Origin: Cylindrotheca closterium
Taxonomy: Eukaryota > Bacillariophyta > Bacillariophyceae > Bacillariales > Bacillariaceae
Length of the DNA stretch: 64,000 bases
Direction of reading: 5' to 3'
Assembly: GCA_933822405.4 (NCBI GenBank)
Contig: CAKOGP040002191.1
Coordinates: forward strand, 124,001 to 188,000
Of this stretch, positions 40,738-50,409 are shown piece after piece (positions within the stretch are counted from its first letter, which is position 1; every line of letters begins with the position of its first letter). The notes under the pieces were generated by a model. It worked only from the letters and a program-made list of their open reading frames with translations. It was not told the origin of the DNA and did no database searches. Position numbers and translations under genes: made by a program.

Positions 40738-43361
40738 CTCGTACCCCTTCATCCTCCAATAACCATCGACGCTCGCTTTCCGATTTCTCTTTGTTTTCGG
40801 CCTCGTCCGCAACAGCAGCAGCCGAAAACAATAATGGTAACACCACAAATAGCAGCCACCAATTTCAACATGCCTTGGATCAAGAAATTGAAAAAGTAGT
40901 CATGTTTTTATTGCATCAACAAGGAACTTTGGCACATGACTTGTTGTTTTTACATGAAAAAAGGGCGAAATGTCAACAACAAGTGCAATCGATAATTATG
41001 GACCACAACAAGCACCAGACATTAATAATGCTGGATCCACTACTGCACAATGGCAACGACAACGAAGACAATGAAACAAGGCAGCAACGGCAGCAACAAT
41101 TGGAAAAAATTCGAGCTTCCAAATCCTTCTTGCAACAATTGCACGATGATTATCGATCCAATGCGCAGTTGGTCCTGGATTTCATATCCTACGTCGAACT
41201 GAATGTCACGGCCGTCCGCAAAATTCTCAAAAAGCACGACAAGACACATCCCCAAACGAAATTGTCACAAAGTTATATAGCCAAATTTAACAGTCAGATG
41301 GACGATACACATTTGGATCAATTGTACAATTATGGTGGATTGACAGCCTTGATCGTTACTCTCAAGAAGGCATTTTTGGAATTGCATGGAATGGAAATGG
41401 CCTTGGTGGCACTCCAATACAACATGGGTCATCTAGAGGAGGAGAATGATGGTGGTAGTAGTGGTAGTCATGATGCTGCTCTGGCGGATACTACTAGCAA
41501 TGCCGACAATAGCAACAACAACAACAACAAAAACAACAACAATGCCAACAAAAGCAACAAGAAACATGCCAACAACAACAACAACAAGAATTCGCATCGA
41601 CGGGCCCAATCCGACAGCATTGCCATGTTGGGAAGCATCTTGGAAGAGGGGGGTCAACAACAAAAACAAGGCAACAGTACGAGGAGGAGTTTTCGACGAG
41701 AATCGTCGGCTCGATCTCTAGTATCGCGAAGCAGCAACAACAACTCTAACAACCATTCAAACTATAATTGGTTGGTCCGTTTGTGCACCGTCACCCAACC
41801 CCACGAACCCATCTTGAGCAAGATCCATGCGGCAAGGAATCGGCTCAAGAAATCGACCAAATACGTTCAAGTGGTGGCGGCGCAATCTCTCATCGAATTG
41901 GATGTCCAAGGAGGAGAAGATAGACACGACAGTGATGGAAACATCAAAGTCATGACGCAATCCCAACAAATCTCCTCCTTTCTCAATTTGTGTTCCACCT
42001 TTTTGTACATGACCAATTATTACATTGTCGCACCCACCAGTGGACAATATGCGGACAAATTGGGTAGTTCTGAAGCCATGGCGGGAATCATTATTGGCAT
42101 GACGCCGAATGCAGCACTCGTTGCTACTGTACTCTATGGATGGTGGTCCAATTATTCCTACCGAAATGCCTTGATCTTTGCATCCACTTGTAGTCTGGTG
42201 GGCAATGTCTTTTATGCCATGGCGCTGCATCAAAATTCCATGACCTACGTCATGCTGGGACGCTTTTTCAACGGGTTTGGAAGCGCCCGATCGATTAATC
42301 GACGCTTCATTGCGGATACCTTTTCGCGGTCGGAACGAACGTCGGCCTCGGCCAACTTTGTCGTGGCAGGTGGTCTGGGCATGGCAGTAGGTCCAGCCAT
42401 TGCGGCCATCTTGGGCAAGGTCGAATATCCCACGGCGTCACTCTTGTTTACAGTCGAGACGGCTCCGGGATGGGTCATGTTGGTGCTTTGGTCCATTTTT
42501 TTCATTTGCTTTGTCGCTTTTTTTGAAGAACCGGATCGATCGCACATTTATGGGAACAATCAACACAATAAGAGCAATAAGTCATCGTCTGAGACAGAGA
42601 CAGAGACAGTACCCAACTCGGAAGAAGAGCCCTTGTTGAAAAAGTCGGATTCTAAAGCAGCAGCAGCAGCAGTCAAGAAGGAACCACCCATTTACAAGAA
42701 TATTCCAGTCATGTTGACCTTGTTCCTGTACTTTGTACTCAAGTTTGCTCTGGAGTGCCTATTGAGTTCATCGGCGACGGTCACCTCCTATTACTTTCAT
42801 TGGAACACGCAACACACGGGTGCCTTTCTCGCATTCTTGGGCTTGCTCAACTTTCCGGCCAACATGTTTGTGGCCCGTCTAAGTCACAACTACCAAGACC
42901 GCGAATTGATTTACGGCACACTATGGCTCATGCTTGTGAGTGTGTTGGGCATCTTTGTCTACAATACCGATCATTACACTTCCTATCAATACATGGCCTT
43001 TGCCATCTTGGTCTTTTTGTCGGCCAATTGCCTAGAAGGTCCCAACATGTCATTGCTGTCCAAAGTGATTCCAAAGGCGTGGGCCAAGGGGATCTTCAAT
43101 TCGGGATTCTTAGCGACAGAAGCCGGAACGGCGGCAAGATCCATTGGGGATGTTTTGATTAGTGCCATGGCAACCTGGGCGGGCCTTGAGAACTTGCTCA
43201 ATGCTACTTTCATGCCACTCCTGGTGAGTGTGTTGGTCGCGATTGGATTGGTCCGATCCAATTTTGATAGCATGGTGGAAGTGGACGAGGATGACGAGGA
43301 AGAAGAGGAGGAGGAGACGAACAAACATGGCAATGTTGAGGAAAAAATCCTAGTAAAATAG
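40554..43361 (+). CDS. SPX-MFS transporter (vacuolar phosphate transporter type)
   Basis: Intronless, 935 residues. The N-terminal SPX domain starts MVEFGKQLQ with the Tyr/Lys helix YIDYDKLKKLLKK, and its last helix is YVELNVTAVRKILKKHDK. Those Lys residues form the inositol-pyrophosphate sensor in known SPX domains. The domain is interrupted by a poly-Gln tract (coded by CAA repeats at about 40708-40735) and an Asn-rich insertion. The C-terminal half is a major facilitator fold with about ten to twelve TM helices, including the loop DRxxR-like GRFFNGFGSARSINRRF. Proteins of this architecture move phosphate into the vacuole and respond to phosphate status. An acidic tail (EVDEDDEEEEEEE) ends the protein. 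The ATG at 40554 begins the SPX consensus. Confidence 0.93.
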
Positions 43362-43903
43362 GACCAATGATGGTCCAGTTCGCTCGCACTGATACGCTTG
43401 TTAATTGTGGAGGCTCAGCACGTGTCCTTATTACGAAGAAAGCAGGACGATTCGTACCAAAGAGGCTTTCCTGATCAGTCTTGATCAGGTAGTATACTGG
43501 GTGGGACATGCTGAAGGAGATATTTCCGACTGAGTTCAGTGACGATGGAGTGTCAGAGGAAAGTAGCACAAAGCGACAACGACGGTAGCGGGGATAATTA
43601 TAACAGCTGAAGAATATGATCAATAACCTACTATAATAAGTACAGTATATCCTGCCTTTAATTTTCAAGTTTGACTCTGATGATCTAAGCCAAGACGAGT
43701 CTGGCATGTTGACCAGAAAAGTCCCACTGCAACTATTGATCTAAAATTGTATGCAATCGCTCAATTATTGTGGAATACAGTTGGAAAGCGAGAAGGAAAA
43801 CTAACACAATACGATCTTAATAGTCATCATTATCAGGCCAAGCACGCATCCCTTTGAGGGAATTTGAGAGAAGTAGCAGCGAGTCAACAAGATCAAACAC
43901 AAC
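43362..43903. other. convergent intergenic region
   Basis: 3' flanks of the SPX-MFS gene and of the Lys/Glu-rich gene. The minus-strand frame across 43210-43707 overlaps SPX-MFS coding sequence and is a shadow. Nothing else seen. Confidence 0.5.
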
Positions 43904-46426
43904 CTACTCTTTCCCAGCGCTGGAACTTGGTTTCTTGGATTTCCGTTTAGAAGGGGATTTTTCGATTTTTTTCTCGCTTTTGCTGTCGTCGCTTTTTTTC
44001 GTTTTCGATTTTCGTGCGCTACCTTTTTTCGATAATCGAGCAGGAGATTTTGATCGCCCCGATCGCCCCGGAGATTTTGGAGACTTAGGAGGTTTCGAAG
44101 GTGATGCAGGTGCCTCTTCAATCTTTTCAGCTCCTGCGTCTTCTTGGCCTTCTGTGTTTGATTCTGGTTTGGGAGGCGCCTCTTCGACATTTTCAGTTTC
44201 AATCCTTTTGCTTCCTCCATCTTCTTGACCTTCTGCGTTTGATTCTGGTTTCGGGGGAGCCTCTTCAGTCTTTTCAGCTTCAACATTCTCGGCTATAGGA
44301 GCAGCTTCTGGATCTCCTGCGTTTGATTCCGCTTCCGGAGGTTCCTCTTCAATCGGTTGATATTCTTGTTGGGGCGCCCTTTGAGCCCTTGGAGGCCGAA
44401 CCAACTTCTTTACTTTATTCTCCGAGCCTGTGGTATCATTCGTAACCATGATTTTTCTCTTGGGGATGAGCATCCCAGTGACGTAAGTCGCGCCCGCTAC
44501 GAAAGCAGTGGTACCAGCTTTGACAGCACTGGTACCAGCTTTGACGACAGTGGTAACACCAACAGCATCGGCGCCCGCTTTGATACCACTGGTACCAGCT
44601 TTGACGATCGTAGTATTAGCGAAAGCATCGGCCCCAGCACCGACCACCTTGACGCCCGATTGCACAGCACTGGTACCTACTTTGGCGCCCGCTTTGACAG
44701 CATTGGTACCAGCGTTGACGACCGTGGTAACACCAACAGCATCGGCGCCCGATTTCACTGTTTTGACACCCATTTTGGCACCACTTTGGAAAGTTTTGGC
44801 TCCTGCGCTGACTACCGTGGTGACACCAACGGCATCGGCGCCCGCTTTCACTGTGCTGACGCCCCCTTTCACTGCCCCGACACCCATTTTGGCACCACTT
44901 TGGAAAGTTTTGGCTCCGAATTTGGCCGTACTCGTGGTCACTTTGACCCCTGCTTTGGCGCCTCCTTTCACTGTGCCAACGACAGCTCCAGCCGTTTTAC
45001 CGGCAAAGCGCCCCAACCTGGATTTTTTCATACCACTTTCACGTTTGCTGGTACTTCGCTCCGACGAATTTAGTTCCGACTCGGTTTCTGACTCTGCTTC
45101 GGATGATTCGGTAACTACGGTGAATTCATCTGTGGAAGATTCAGCCGTTTCTGCTTGTTTTTCTTCCACCATTGTTTCGGGTTCTGTTCCTGGTTGGGTC
45201 TCTTCTTCCAATATTTCCGGATTGGGCTTTTCGATTTCATCTTTGGCAGGTTCAGCTATTTCAGCTTGCTCTTCCTCGGCCTTTGTCTCTGGCTCTAGTT
45301 TTGGTTGGATCTCTTCTTCCAATATTTCGGGCTTGGTCTCGGCCTCAATCGTTTTGGATACTTGTTCCTTCTCTTCTTCAGTCTTTGTTTTTTTCTTCTT
45401 CGTCTTCTTCTTTTCGGATTTTCCTGCCTGCTTAGGCTTGGAGACTTGTTCTTTCTCTTCCTCAGTCTTGGCTTTTTTCTTCTTCGACTTCTTCTTCTTA
45501 GCCTCCTCCTCAGTTGCTTCGACGACTTGTTCCTTCTCTTCCTCAGTCTTGTCTTTCTTCTTCTTCGACTTTTTCTTCTTCTTGGCTTCCTCTTCAGTCG
45601 CTTCAGAGACTTGTACTTGCTCTTTCTCAGTCTTGTCTTTTTTCTTCTTCGACTTTTTCTTTTCGGGTTTCTTATCAACAACTGCTTCTTCTACTTTGGG
45701 TTGTGGTTTGGCTGGTGGATCCGATTCTGCCACGGCCTCTTCTAGGTTAACAGATGACGCTTCTTCTGCTGCCTCTGATGGTTCTTCTTCTGCTACGTCG
45801 GATGGTTCCTCTGCTACCTCTGATGGTTCTTCTTCGCCCTTGGGTTCCTCTTCAGCCACAGGTTCTTCTTCGATCGTGGGCTCCTCAGGTTCAGGTTCAG
45901 GTTCAGATTCTTCAGAATCAGGTTGAGGTTGAGGTTGCGCTTCAAGGGATTCTTCAGCGACGGGTTCCTCTTGTGTTTGATTGGAGGTTTCTATTTCTTC
46001 CTCCTTTACATCCTCCTCGTCCATCTTGGTCTTTTTGGTGGGAGGTGCTTCCCCCGGTGGCGCTTTCACTGGGTGGTTCTCGATATCCTCCAGTGCGTAA
46101 TACTCTGGTTTCACATGTGCACTTGGAAGGTTGCCAGAGGCTGCAAAAGACTCCATTTCACGCTTTCTCTTGGCTTTGAGTTCGTTAAGATTCGATTCAA
46201 ATTTCTCAAACTTCTTTTCATCAATCTCCTTATTCCATGGAAGTGGTTCCACATCTGGGCCACTCCAATCTTCTTCCTCGAGTTCACAATCAACCATGAA
46301 GGCAAAGTTACGAAAATCACCAACCTCCTCTTCTGTCCAAAAAATTTCGTCCATTTCATCCCAAGTCATCCTCTCAAACTCGTAGGTGGCCGTCGTTGTC
46401 TCTTCAGTAAAACGGAAGATACCCAT
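43904..46426 (-). CDS. Lys/Glu-rich protein with synuclein/perilipin-like amphipathic repeats
   Basis: Intronless, 840 residues. Residues 1-120 form a short acidic/aromatic domain (MTWDEMDEIFWTEEEVGDF), a motif type that recurs in diatom proteins of unknown role. Residues about 120-460 are low complexity: EEEP/AEEP runs, then repeated KKKKSKKKK blocks alternating with acidic TEEEKEQV. Residues about 490-680 form a region of degenerate ~11-residue repeats rich in Gly, Ala, Val, Thr and Lys (KAGADAVGVTTVV, KTFQSGAKMGV, KAGTSAVKAG). These resemble the lipid-binding amphipathic repeats of synucleins, perilipins and LEA proteins. The C-terminus returns to PPKPESN repeats and a basic SPSKRKSKKPSS tail. 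Membrane or lipid-droplet binding by the repeat block is inference. Long plus-strand frames across it are by-products of the repeats. Confidence 0.75.
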   Translation of the reverse strand: MGIFRFTEETTTATYEFERMTWDEMDEIFWTEEEVGDFRNFAFMVDCELEEEDWSGPDVEPLPWNKEIDEKKFEKFESNLNELKAKRKREMESFAASGNLPSAHVKPEYYALEDIENHPVKAPPGEAPPTKKTKMDEEDVKEEEIETSNQTQEEPVAEESLEAQPQPQPDSEESEPEPEPEEPTIEEEPVAEEEPKGEEEPSEVAEEPSDVAEEEPSEAAEEASSVNLEEAVAESDPPAKPQPKVEEAVVDKKPEKKKSKKKKDKTEKEQVQVSEATEEEAKKKKKSKKKKDKTEEEKEQVVEATEEEAKKKKSKKKKAKTEEEKEQVSKPKQAGKSEKKKTKKKKTKTEEEKEQVSKTIEAETKPEILEEEIQPKLEPETKAEEEQAEIAEPAKDEIEKPNPEILEEETQPGTEPETMVEEKQAETAESSTDEFTVVTESSEAESETESELNSSERSTSKRESGMKKSRLGRFAGKTAGAVVGTVKGGAKAGVKVTTSTAKFGAKTFQSGAKMGVGAVKGGVSTVKAGADAVGVTTVVSAGAKTFQSGAKMGVKTVKSGADAVGVTTVVNAGTNAVKAGAKVGTSAVQSGVKVVGAGADAFANTTIVKAGTSGIKAGADAVGVTTVVKAGTSAVKAGTTAFVAGATYVTGMLIPKRKIMVTNDTTGSENKVKKLVRPPRAQRAPQQEYQPIEEEPPEAESNAGDPEAAPIAENVEAEKTEEAPPKPESNAEGQEDGGSKRIETENVEEAPPKPESNTEGQEDAGAEKIEEAPASPSKPPKSPKSPGRSGRSKSPARLSKKGSARKSKTKKSDDSKSEKKIEKSPSKRKSKKPSSSAGKE

Positions 46427-47049
46427 GATTACTGAAGTTACTGTACGAGCTTAGCTTTTTCGTATTATTCTCTTGTGTGGTATATATCGGGTGTGAAAAA
46501 GTTGAAAGTGAGTAGGTGATTGGTTTTTTTTTGTCGAGTGCGCAATGTCCAATGTCACTCTCTAGCCATGCGGTCATGGCACGGGGGGGGAAGGTGTTCC
46601 ACTGTGAGCACTCTGTAGTAATCGTTTTATGTCGTAAGACGTCGTCCGTTTTGATGCTCCTAACAACACAAATTTCTTTATAAAAAAACTCTTGATAACT
46701 ATTATACAACTAAAAAAGTAACACTAGAAGATATCGGACGAGCCACAGACGATGGCTACCAGTACCGCAGAGAGTTGCGAATCTTTTTTGGGACATTGAA
46801 GGTTTGCTCGCTCGCCTAATTTGGATTTCTGCAGTATCATCTGTTTTCGAAAGAATTGTATTGCGCATGCTGCGCAAAAGACAAGTTGCCATCATTCGAT
46901 TGGTCCGATCCTATTTCGGAAAGGAAAACGAAGAGGAGAGGAAAACGAAGAGGAGGAAACCAACAAGCATGATGTTGACAAATAAAATAGATTGATGCAA
47001 TGTGCAAAATCTCAGTAATCTATGTTTCTTCGTTCTTATTGCTTGGTAT
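46427..47049. other. intergenic region with a gene relic
   Basis: Holds the promoter of the Lys/Glu-rich gene and, at 46880-46995, a degraded copy of the SPX-MFS 3' end. No intact gene. Confidence 0.5.
46880..46995 (+). pseudogene. relic of an SPX-MFS gene 3' end
   Basis: The block GATTGGTCCGATCC is shared with the end of the SPX-MFS gene (43243-43262). An Asn/Glu-rich acidic segment, then GAGGAGGAAACCAACAAGCATG (compare GAGGAGGAGACGAACAAACATG), follows in the same order, ending near a shared AAAATAG. The frame slips between the blocks, so it does not encode the same tail. It is probably a remnant of a duplicated transporter gene. Confidence 0.5.
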
Positions 47050-48036
47050 TTAGAGCTTGATCACCACCTTTCCACTAGTTCTTCCACCCATGGATTGTTT
47101 GAGGGCGGCCTGAGTTTCAGCGAAGGGGTAAACCGTGTCGTTGACGACCTTTAGTTTTCCATCCTTCATCATTTGAACCATCTTGTCCAAATCAGTCCTG
47201 TTACTGACCGTCAAGAACACAGCGAACTCAATATCGTCAGTGGCTTTGGCAGCACTTGGGTCAAAGTTGGCAATGGAGATGAACTTTCCACCCTTCTTCA
47301 ACACCTTGGGTGCGCGGACTTTAAGATCGTCCATCAGACCGATACAGTCGAAAATCAAATCGTAGTCTTGGCCGGCCAAAACTTCACCCCAGTCTTGATC
47401 GTGGTAGTTGATAATTTCTTTGGCACCAAGACCCTTGACGAAATCGAATTTGGCGGGAGAAGCAGTGGTTGCAACATGACATCCAGCATTCGATGCAAGT
47501 TGCAAGGCGAAGGTTCCGACACCACCTGCACCACCAAGGATCAATACCTTGTCACCTTCCTTGCAGTGCCCAAGATCTTGTTTGTGGATTCCAGTGAACA
47601 ATCCTTGGAAGGCAGTGATACCGGCCAATGGCAATCCAACAACAGTTTCAAAGTCGATATCTCCGACCTTGGAACAGAAGTCAACGGGGGCAATGCAGTA
47701 CTCTGCGAATGCACCACTGGGGCCTTGCTTGTTCGATGAAGCACCACCCAAATCGCAAGTGATTCTGTCGCCAACAGCGAGATCTGTTACTCCAGGTCCC
47801 ACCTTTTCGACAACACCGGCAACGTCGAATCCGGGTGTAGAAGGGAAGACCTGTGGGAACATTGCATCCATAGCACCCGAAAAGAGCTTCCAGTCGACGG
47901 GGTTTACACTGCAGCATGCAGTCTTGATGAGAACATTGCCATCCTGAGGTTCCGGGACAGGGATGTCCTCGAGCGTTAGGCTATCAATGGCAGCGCCAAC
48001 ATCTTTGTTGTACTTTTGAAGTCTCCAGGCTTTCAT
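47050..48036 (-). CDS. zinc-less alcohol dehydrogenase/quinone oxidoreductase (MDR family)
   Basis: Intronless, 328 residues. Medium-chain dehydrogenase/reductase that transfers hydride from NADPH to a quinone or enone. The N-terminal GroES-like domain shows SVNPVDWKLFSG and PGFDVAGVVEKVGPGV. The nucleotide-binding Rossmann fold has VLILGGAGGVGTFALQLA and a Ser/Lys pair (TASPAKFDFVKGLGA) typical of NADPH preference. The catalytic-zinc Cys/His set is absent, as in quinone oxidoreductases and the reticulon-4-interacting-protein-1 group. No transit peptide is visible, so it is probably cytosolic. The ATG at 48036 starts the canonical MKAWRLQKY. Confidence 0.92.
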   Translation of the reverse strand: MKAWRLQKYNKDVGAAIDSLTLEDIPVPEPQDGNVLIKTACCSVNPVDWKLFSGAMDAMFPQVFPSTPGFDVAGVVEKVGPGVTDLAVGDRITCDLGGASSNKQGPSGAFAEYCIAPVDFCSKVGDIDFETVVGLPLAGITAFQGLFTGIHKQDLGHCKEGDKVLILGGAGGVGTFALQLASNAGCHVATTASPAKFDFVKGLGAKEIINYHDQDWGEVLAGQDYDLIFDCIGLMDDLKVRAPKVLKKGGKFISIANFDPSAAKATDDIEFAVFLTVSNRTDLDKMVQMMKDGKLKVVNDTVYPFAETQAALKQSMGGRTSGKVVIKL

Positions 48037-48639
48037 AATTGCTTTTGTGTTTGTGTTTGGGTCGTCAAAGTTGTCGATGAATTTGATTTGTGTCTGAAGC
48101 TAATGATTCTTGTGCCCATCACAAGTTGAATGTACGATGTTCTTCGAAGGATTTTTGGAACCGAGCGGTTCTGATCGGATTCTACGTAGTCGAACTAGTC
48201 CAATATGACAACGGCGCTAAACATATCATAACCAACTACAGGACAGTAGTGAAATGTAGTGCAGGTCCAGTTCTGCTATTTGGAGGGCCTGTTGATAACA
48301 AGGCAAGAAAGAGCCCATTATTCTTCCAACGCAATAGATTCAAAAACGTTTTGCTATGCAACTATTTCGCTGGACCATTTTGTTTCCACTTTTTTTGGAT
48401 TGGTCTTGTCCCCAGGGATATCCCGCAGTTTTCTGTGAAGCCAGCTTTTTTCTTTTTTTGGAGAGTCGATGTGGTCATTTTCACCCTCTTCTGCACGAAA
48501 CTTCAAAAATCGACTTTCACTTATTGCCTGCCAGAAAGAAACTTCTACGACAAGGAATTTTATAAATGTTCACAATGCCGTTAAGTATTCAACTTCATTC
48601 GCCAGATTTAATTTTAAAGTTTGTTTTATTTTTACAGCA
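48037..48639. other. gene-free flank of the oxidoreductase gene
   Basis: A plus-strand frame at 48090-48584 has skewed Phe/Cys-rich composition and is unlikely to be a gene. Nothing else seen before the repeat island. Confidence 0.45.
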
Positions 48640-48818
48640 ATTGCGGAACATCTGTAATGACCCCAAAAAAACCTGTAAATTTTTCACAGAAGTTTCGGAA
48701 CATCTGTGAAAAATTCACAGAGATTTCGGAACATCTGTGAAAAATTCACAGAATTTTTGACTCAGACGATAGAAAATTCACAGAATTTTTGACTCAGGCG
48801 ATAGAAAATTCAACTCAG
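48640..48818 (+). repeat. palindrome repeat island, cluster A
   Basis: A 51-bp leader unit followed by two 31-bp units of the form TTTCGGAACATCTGTGAA plus AAATTCACAGAGA. Each 31-bp unit carries the 17-bp inverted repeat CTGTGAAAAATTCACAG (7-bp arms, 3-bp centre). The cluster ends in a TGACTCAGACGA module repeated about 38 bp apart, then TTAACCGTTTTTT at 48833. The same order recurs in clusters C and D. Confidence 0.85.
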
Positions 48819-48913
48819 AAGACGGTGCCAACTTAACCGTTTTTTTCAAATTTGGTCACGCTTGCTTGAGATTTTGAAGAGAAAACGCGAAGAGAGTTTC
48901 AGAATCTTTCAGG

Positions 48914-49426
48914 ATGATGCTTGGAATCGAAGTGACACCAGAACAGGTGCTGATCTACGGATTTGAAATGATTGGGGGTTCACCTACCACAATTACTGAT
49001 GACAACTTCAAGGAGCATAATATTGGAGTTTTCAAGGCTCATTTTGGCCAACGCCCCAGCACTCTATTCATTCTCTGGCAAGACATTTTGAATTGTACGA
49101 ACAAAGACTTGGGGCTCCGCCCATCTGACAGGAGCAAGGAGGGGCTTAAGCGATTGCTAGTTGCAATCAACTCCCTTGCCTCAGCTTCTGGGATAAGCAC
49201 ACAACGGGACCAAGACGACAACCTATGGCACTGGGTGAAAGTTCTTTGGGCACTGGAAGCAAAGGTGATCAGCTGGTCGGAGAAAGAGTACAAACAAAAG
49301 AACTATGGTCCAGGAAGAAAATTTATCATGAATAAACTAGATCCATACCTTTTTACGTACCTGCGCTGTGTGACTTTGCCTACAATGTGTGACTCTGGTT
49401 TTTCTACAGCAATAACGTTTTTCTAA
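48914..49426 (+). CDS. transposase-like N-terminal fragment
   Basis: 170 residues from ATG 48914. The segment IGGSPTTITDDNFKEHNIGV and the following VFKAHFGQRPSTLFILWQDI, the block GLKRLLVAINSL, and the late DDNLWHWVKVLWALEAKVISW resemble the N-terminal helix-turn-helix region of DDE transposase-like proteins that are abundant in diatom genomes. The frame ends where the first catalytic Asp segment would be expected, so no DDE triad is present. It is flanked on both sides by the palindrome repeat clusters, supporting a mobile-element origin. It may be a truncated remnant or a domesticated DNA-binding piece. The family assignment is from memory of sequence style, not a search. Confidence 0.5.
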   Translation: MMLGIEVTPEQVLIYGFEMIGGSPTTITDDNFKEHNIGVFKAHFGQRPSTLFILWQDILNCTNKDLGLRPSDRSKEGLKRLLVAINSLASASGISTQRDQDDNLWHWVKVLWALEAKVISWSEKEYKQKNYGPGRKFIMNKLDPYLFTYLRCVTLPTMCDSGFSTAITFF

Positions 49427-49483
49427 CAGCAATCTCTTTCCGCAGTCATTGTTGTGCAAATCGATGACGCATCAAATTGTTTG

Positions 49484-49590
49484 TTTCGGAACATCTGTGA
49501 AAAATTCACAGAGATTTCGGAACATCTGTGAAAAATTCACAGAATTTTTGACTCAGACGATAGAAAATTTACAGACTTTTTGACTCAGAC
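49484..49590 (+). repeat. palindrome repeat island, cluster B
   Basis: Two 31-bp units with intact CTGTGAAAAATTCACAG and two TGACTCAGACGA modules, but without the 51-bp leader unit. Lies 58 bp after the transposase-like frame. Confidence 0.85.
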
Positions 49591-49681
49591 GACCGTGGAA
49601 AAAAGTCTACGACTAGTTTTACATAGTGCAGCCATAAATGTCATATTCCTAGCTGAACCCACCATTCGCCACAATTTCGAC

Positions 49682-49810
49682 ATTTCGGAACATCTGTGAA
49701 GACCCTAAAAAAACCTGTGAAAAATTCACAGAAGTTTCGGAACATCTGTGAAAAATTCACAGAGATTTCGGAACATCTGTGAAAAATTCACAGAATTTTG
49801 GACCCAGACG
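49682..49810 (+). repeat. palindrome repeat island, cluster C
   Basis: Leader unit plus two 31-bp units, three intact palindromes, then a GACCCAGACGA variant of the module and TTAACCGTTTTTT near 49834. Confidence 0.85.
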
Positions 49811-49929
49811 ACCAAGCATTGCTTGCGCACAACATTAACCGTTTTTTCCTCTACGGAAGTTGTATGGTGCTTTTACGAAAGGGCATGCGTGCACGCATGT
49901 CAGCTGAACCTCTGTTGAAACTTCACGGC

Positions 49930-50050
49930 AATTTCGGAACATCTGTGAAGACCCTTAAAAAACCTGTGAAAAATTCACAGAGATTTCGGAACATCTGTTG
50001 GTCATTCACAGAGATTTCGGAACATCTGTGAAAAATTCACAGAAAATTTA
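49930..50050 (+). repeat. palindrome repeat island, cluster D
   Basis: Leader unit plus two 31-bp units. Two palindromes are intact and one is broken by a change in the left arm (CTGTTGGTCATTCACAG). The terminal TGACTCAGACGA module is missing. Confidence 0.85.
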
Positions 50051-50409
50051 ACGAACTACGACCAAAACGCGACGATCACCGACCAAGAATGAATTCCACG
50101 AGCAGTGATGATGTCGGATCACAGATCCCCGTGCAGAAGGAGTGAGCAAGCCGGTCAGGCCCCGATTCCAGTTCAGATTCACACCAAAATGCGGAATATC
50201 CCAGACGTGCATGATGATGAGTATCCGGTCGCGGTCGCGGTAGTCCAGCCGCGCTTGTCACAAAATTGAAAATGTTGAGAGAGCCATATGTTATATTATT
50301 GTTTCCACAATATAATAAAGTTCCCCCACGCACACTGATAGTTCTCAGCTCGTCAGAACATCAAGCTTACTTACTATAACTACTCCTTTGTCCCCTCCCA
50401 CGCAAAGAC
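50051..50409. other. region between the repeat island and the HVSGIT gene
   Basis: Promoter side of the next gene. No motif or gene recognised. Confidence 0.45.

Noticed and set aside
42755..43162. 135-residue plus-strand ORF inside the SPX-MFS gene
   Set aside because: Alternative frame within a clear transporter gene; His/Leu-rich shadow composition.
45305..45745. 146-residue hydrophobic plus-strand ORF resembling a membrane protein
   Set aside because: The poly-Leu/Phe content is the reverse complement of AAG/GAA-type Lys/Glu codons of the real minus-strand gene.
44508..45926. 472-residue plus-strand ORF rich in Ala, Pro, Thr, Phe and Ser
   Set aside because: It is antisense to the Lys/Glu-rich gene. 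Its composition is the complement of the KKKSKKKK and Ala/Gly/Val repeats, and stops are absent only because of that repetition.
48090..48584. 164-residue plus-strand ORF, Phe/Cys rich
   Set aside because: Skewed composition, no motif, and it overlaps the promoter of the minus-strand oxidoreductase gene.
48640..50050. CRISPR array
   Set aside because: The repeats are adjacent units of one sequence with no unique spacers, and the host is a eukaryote.
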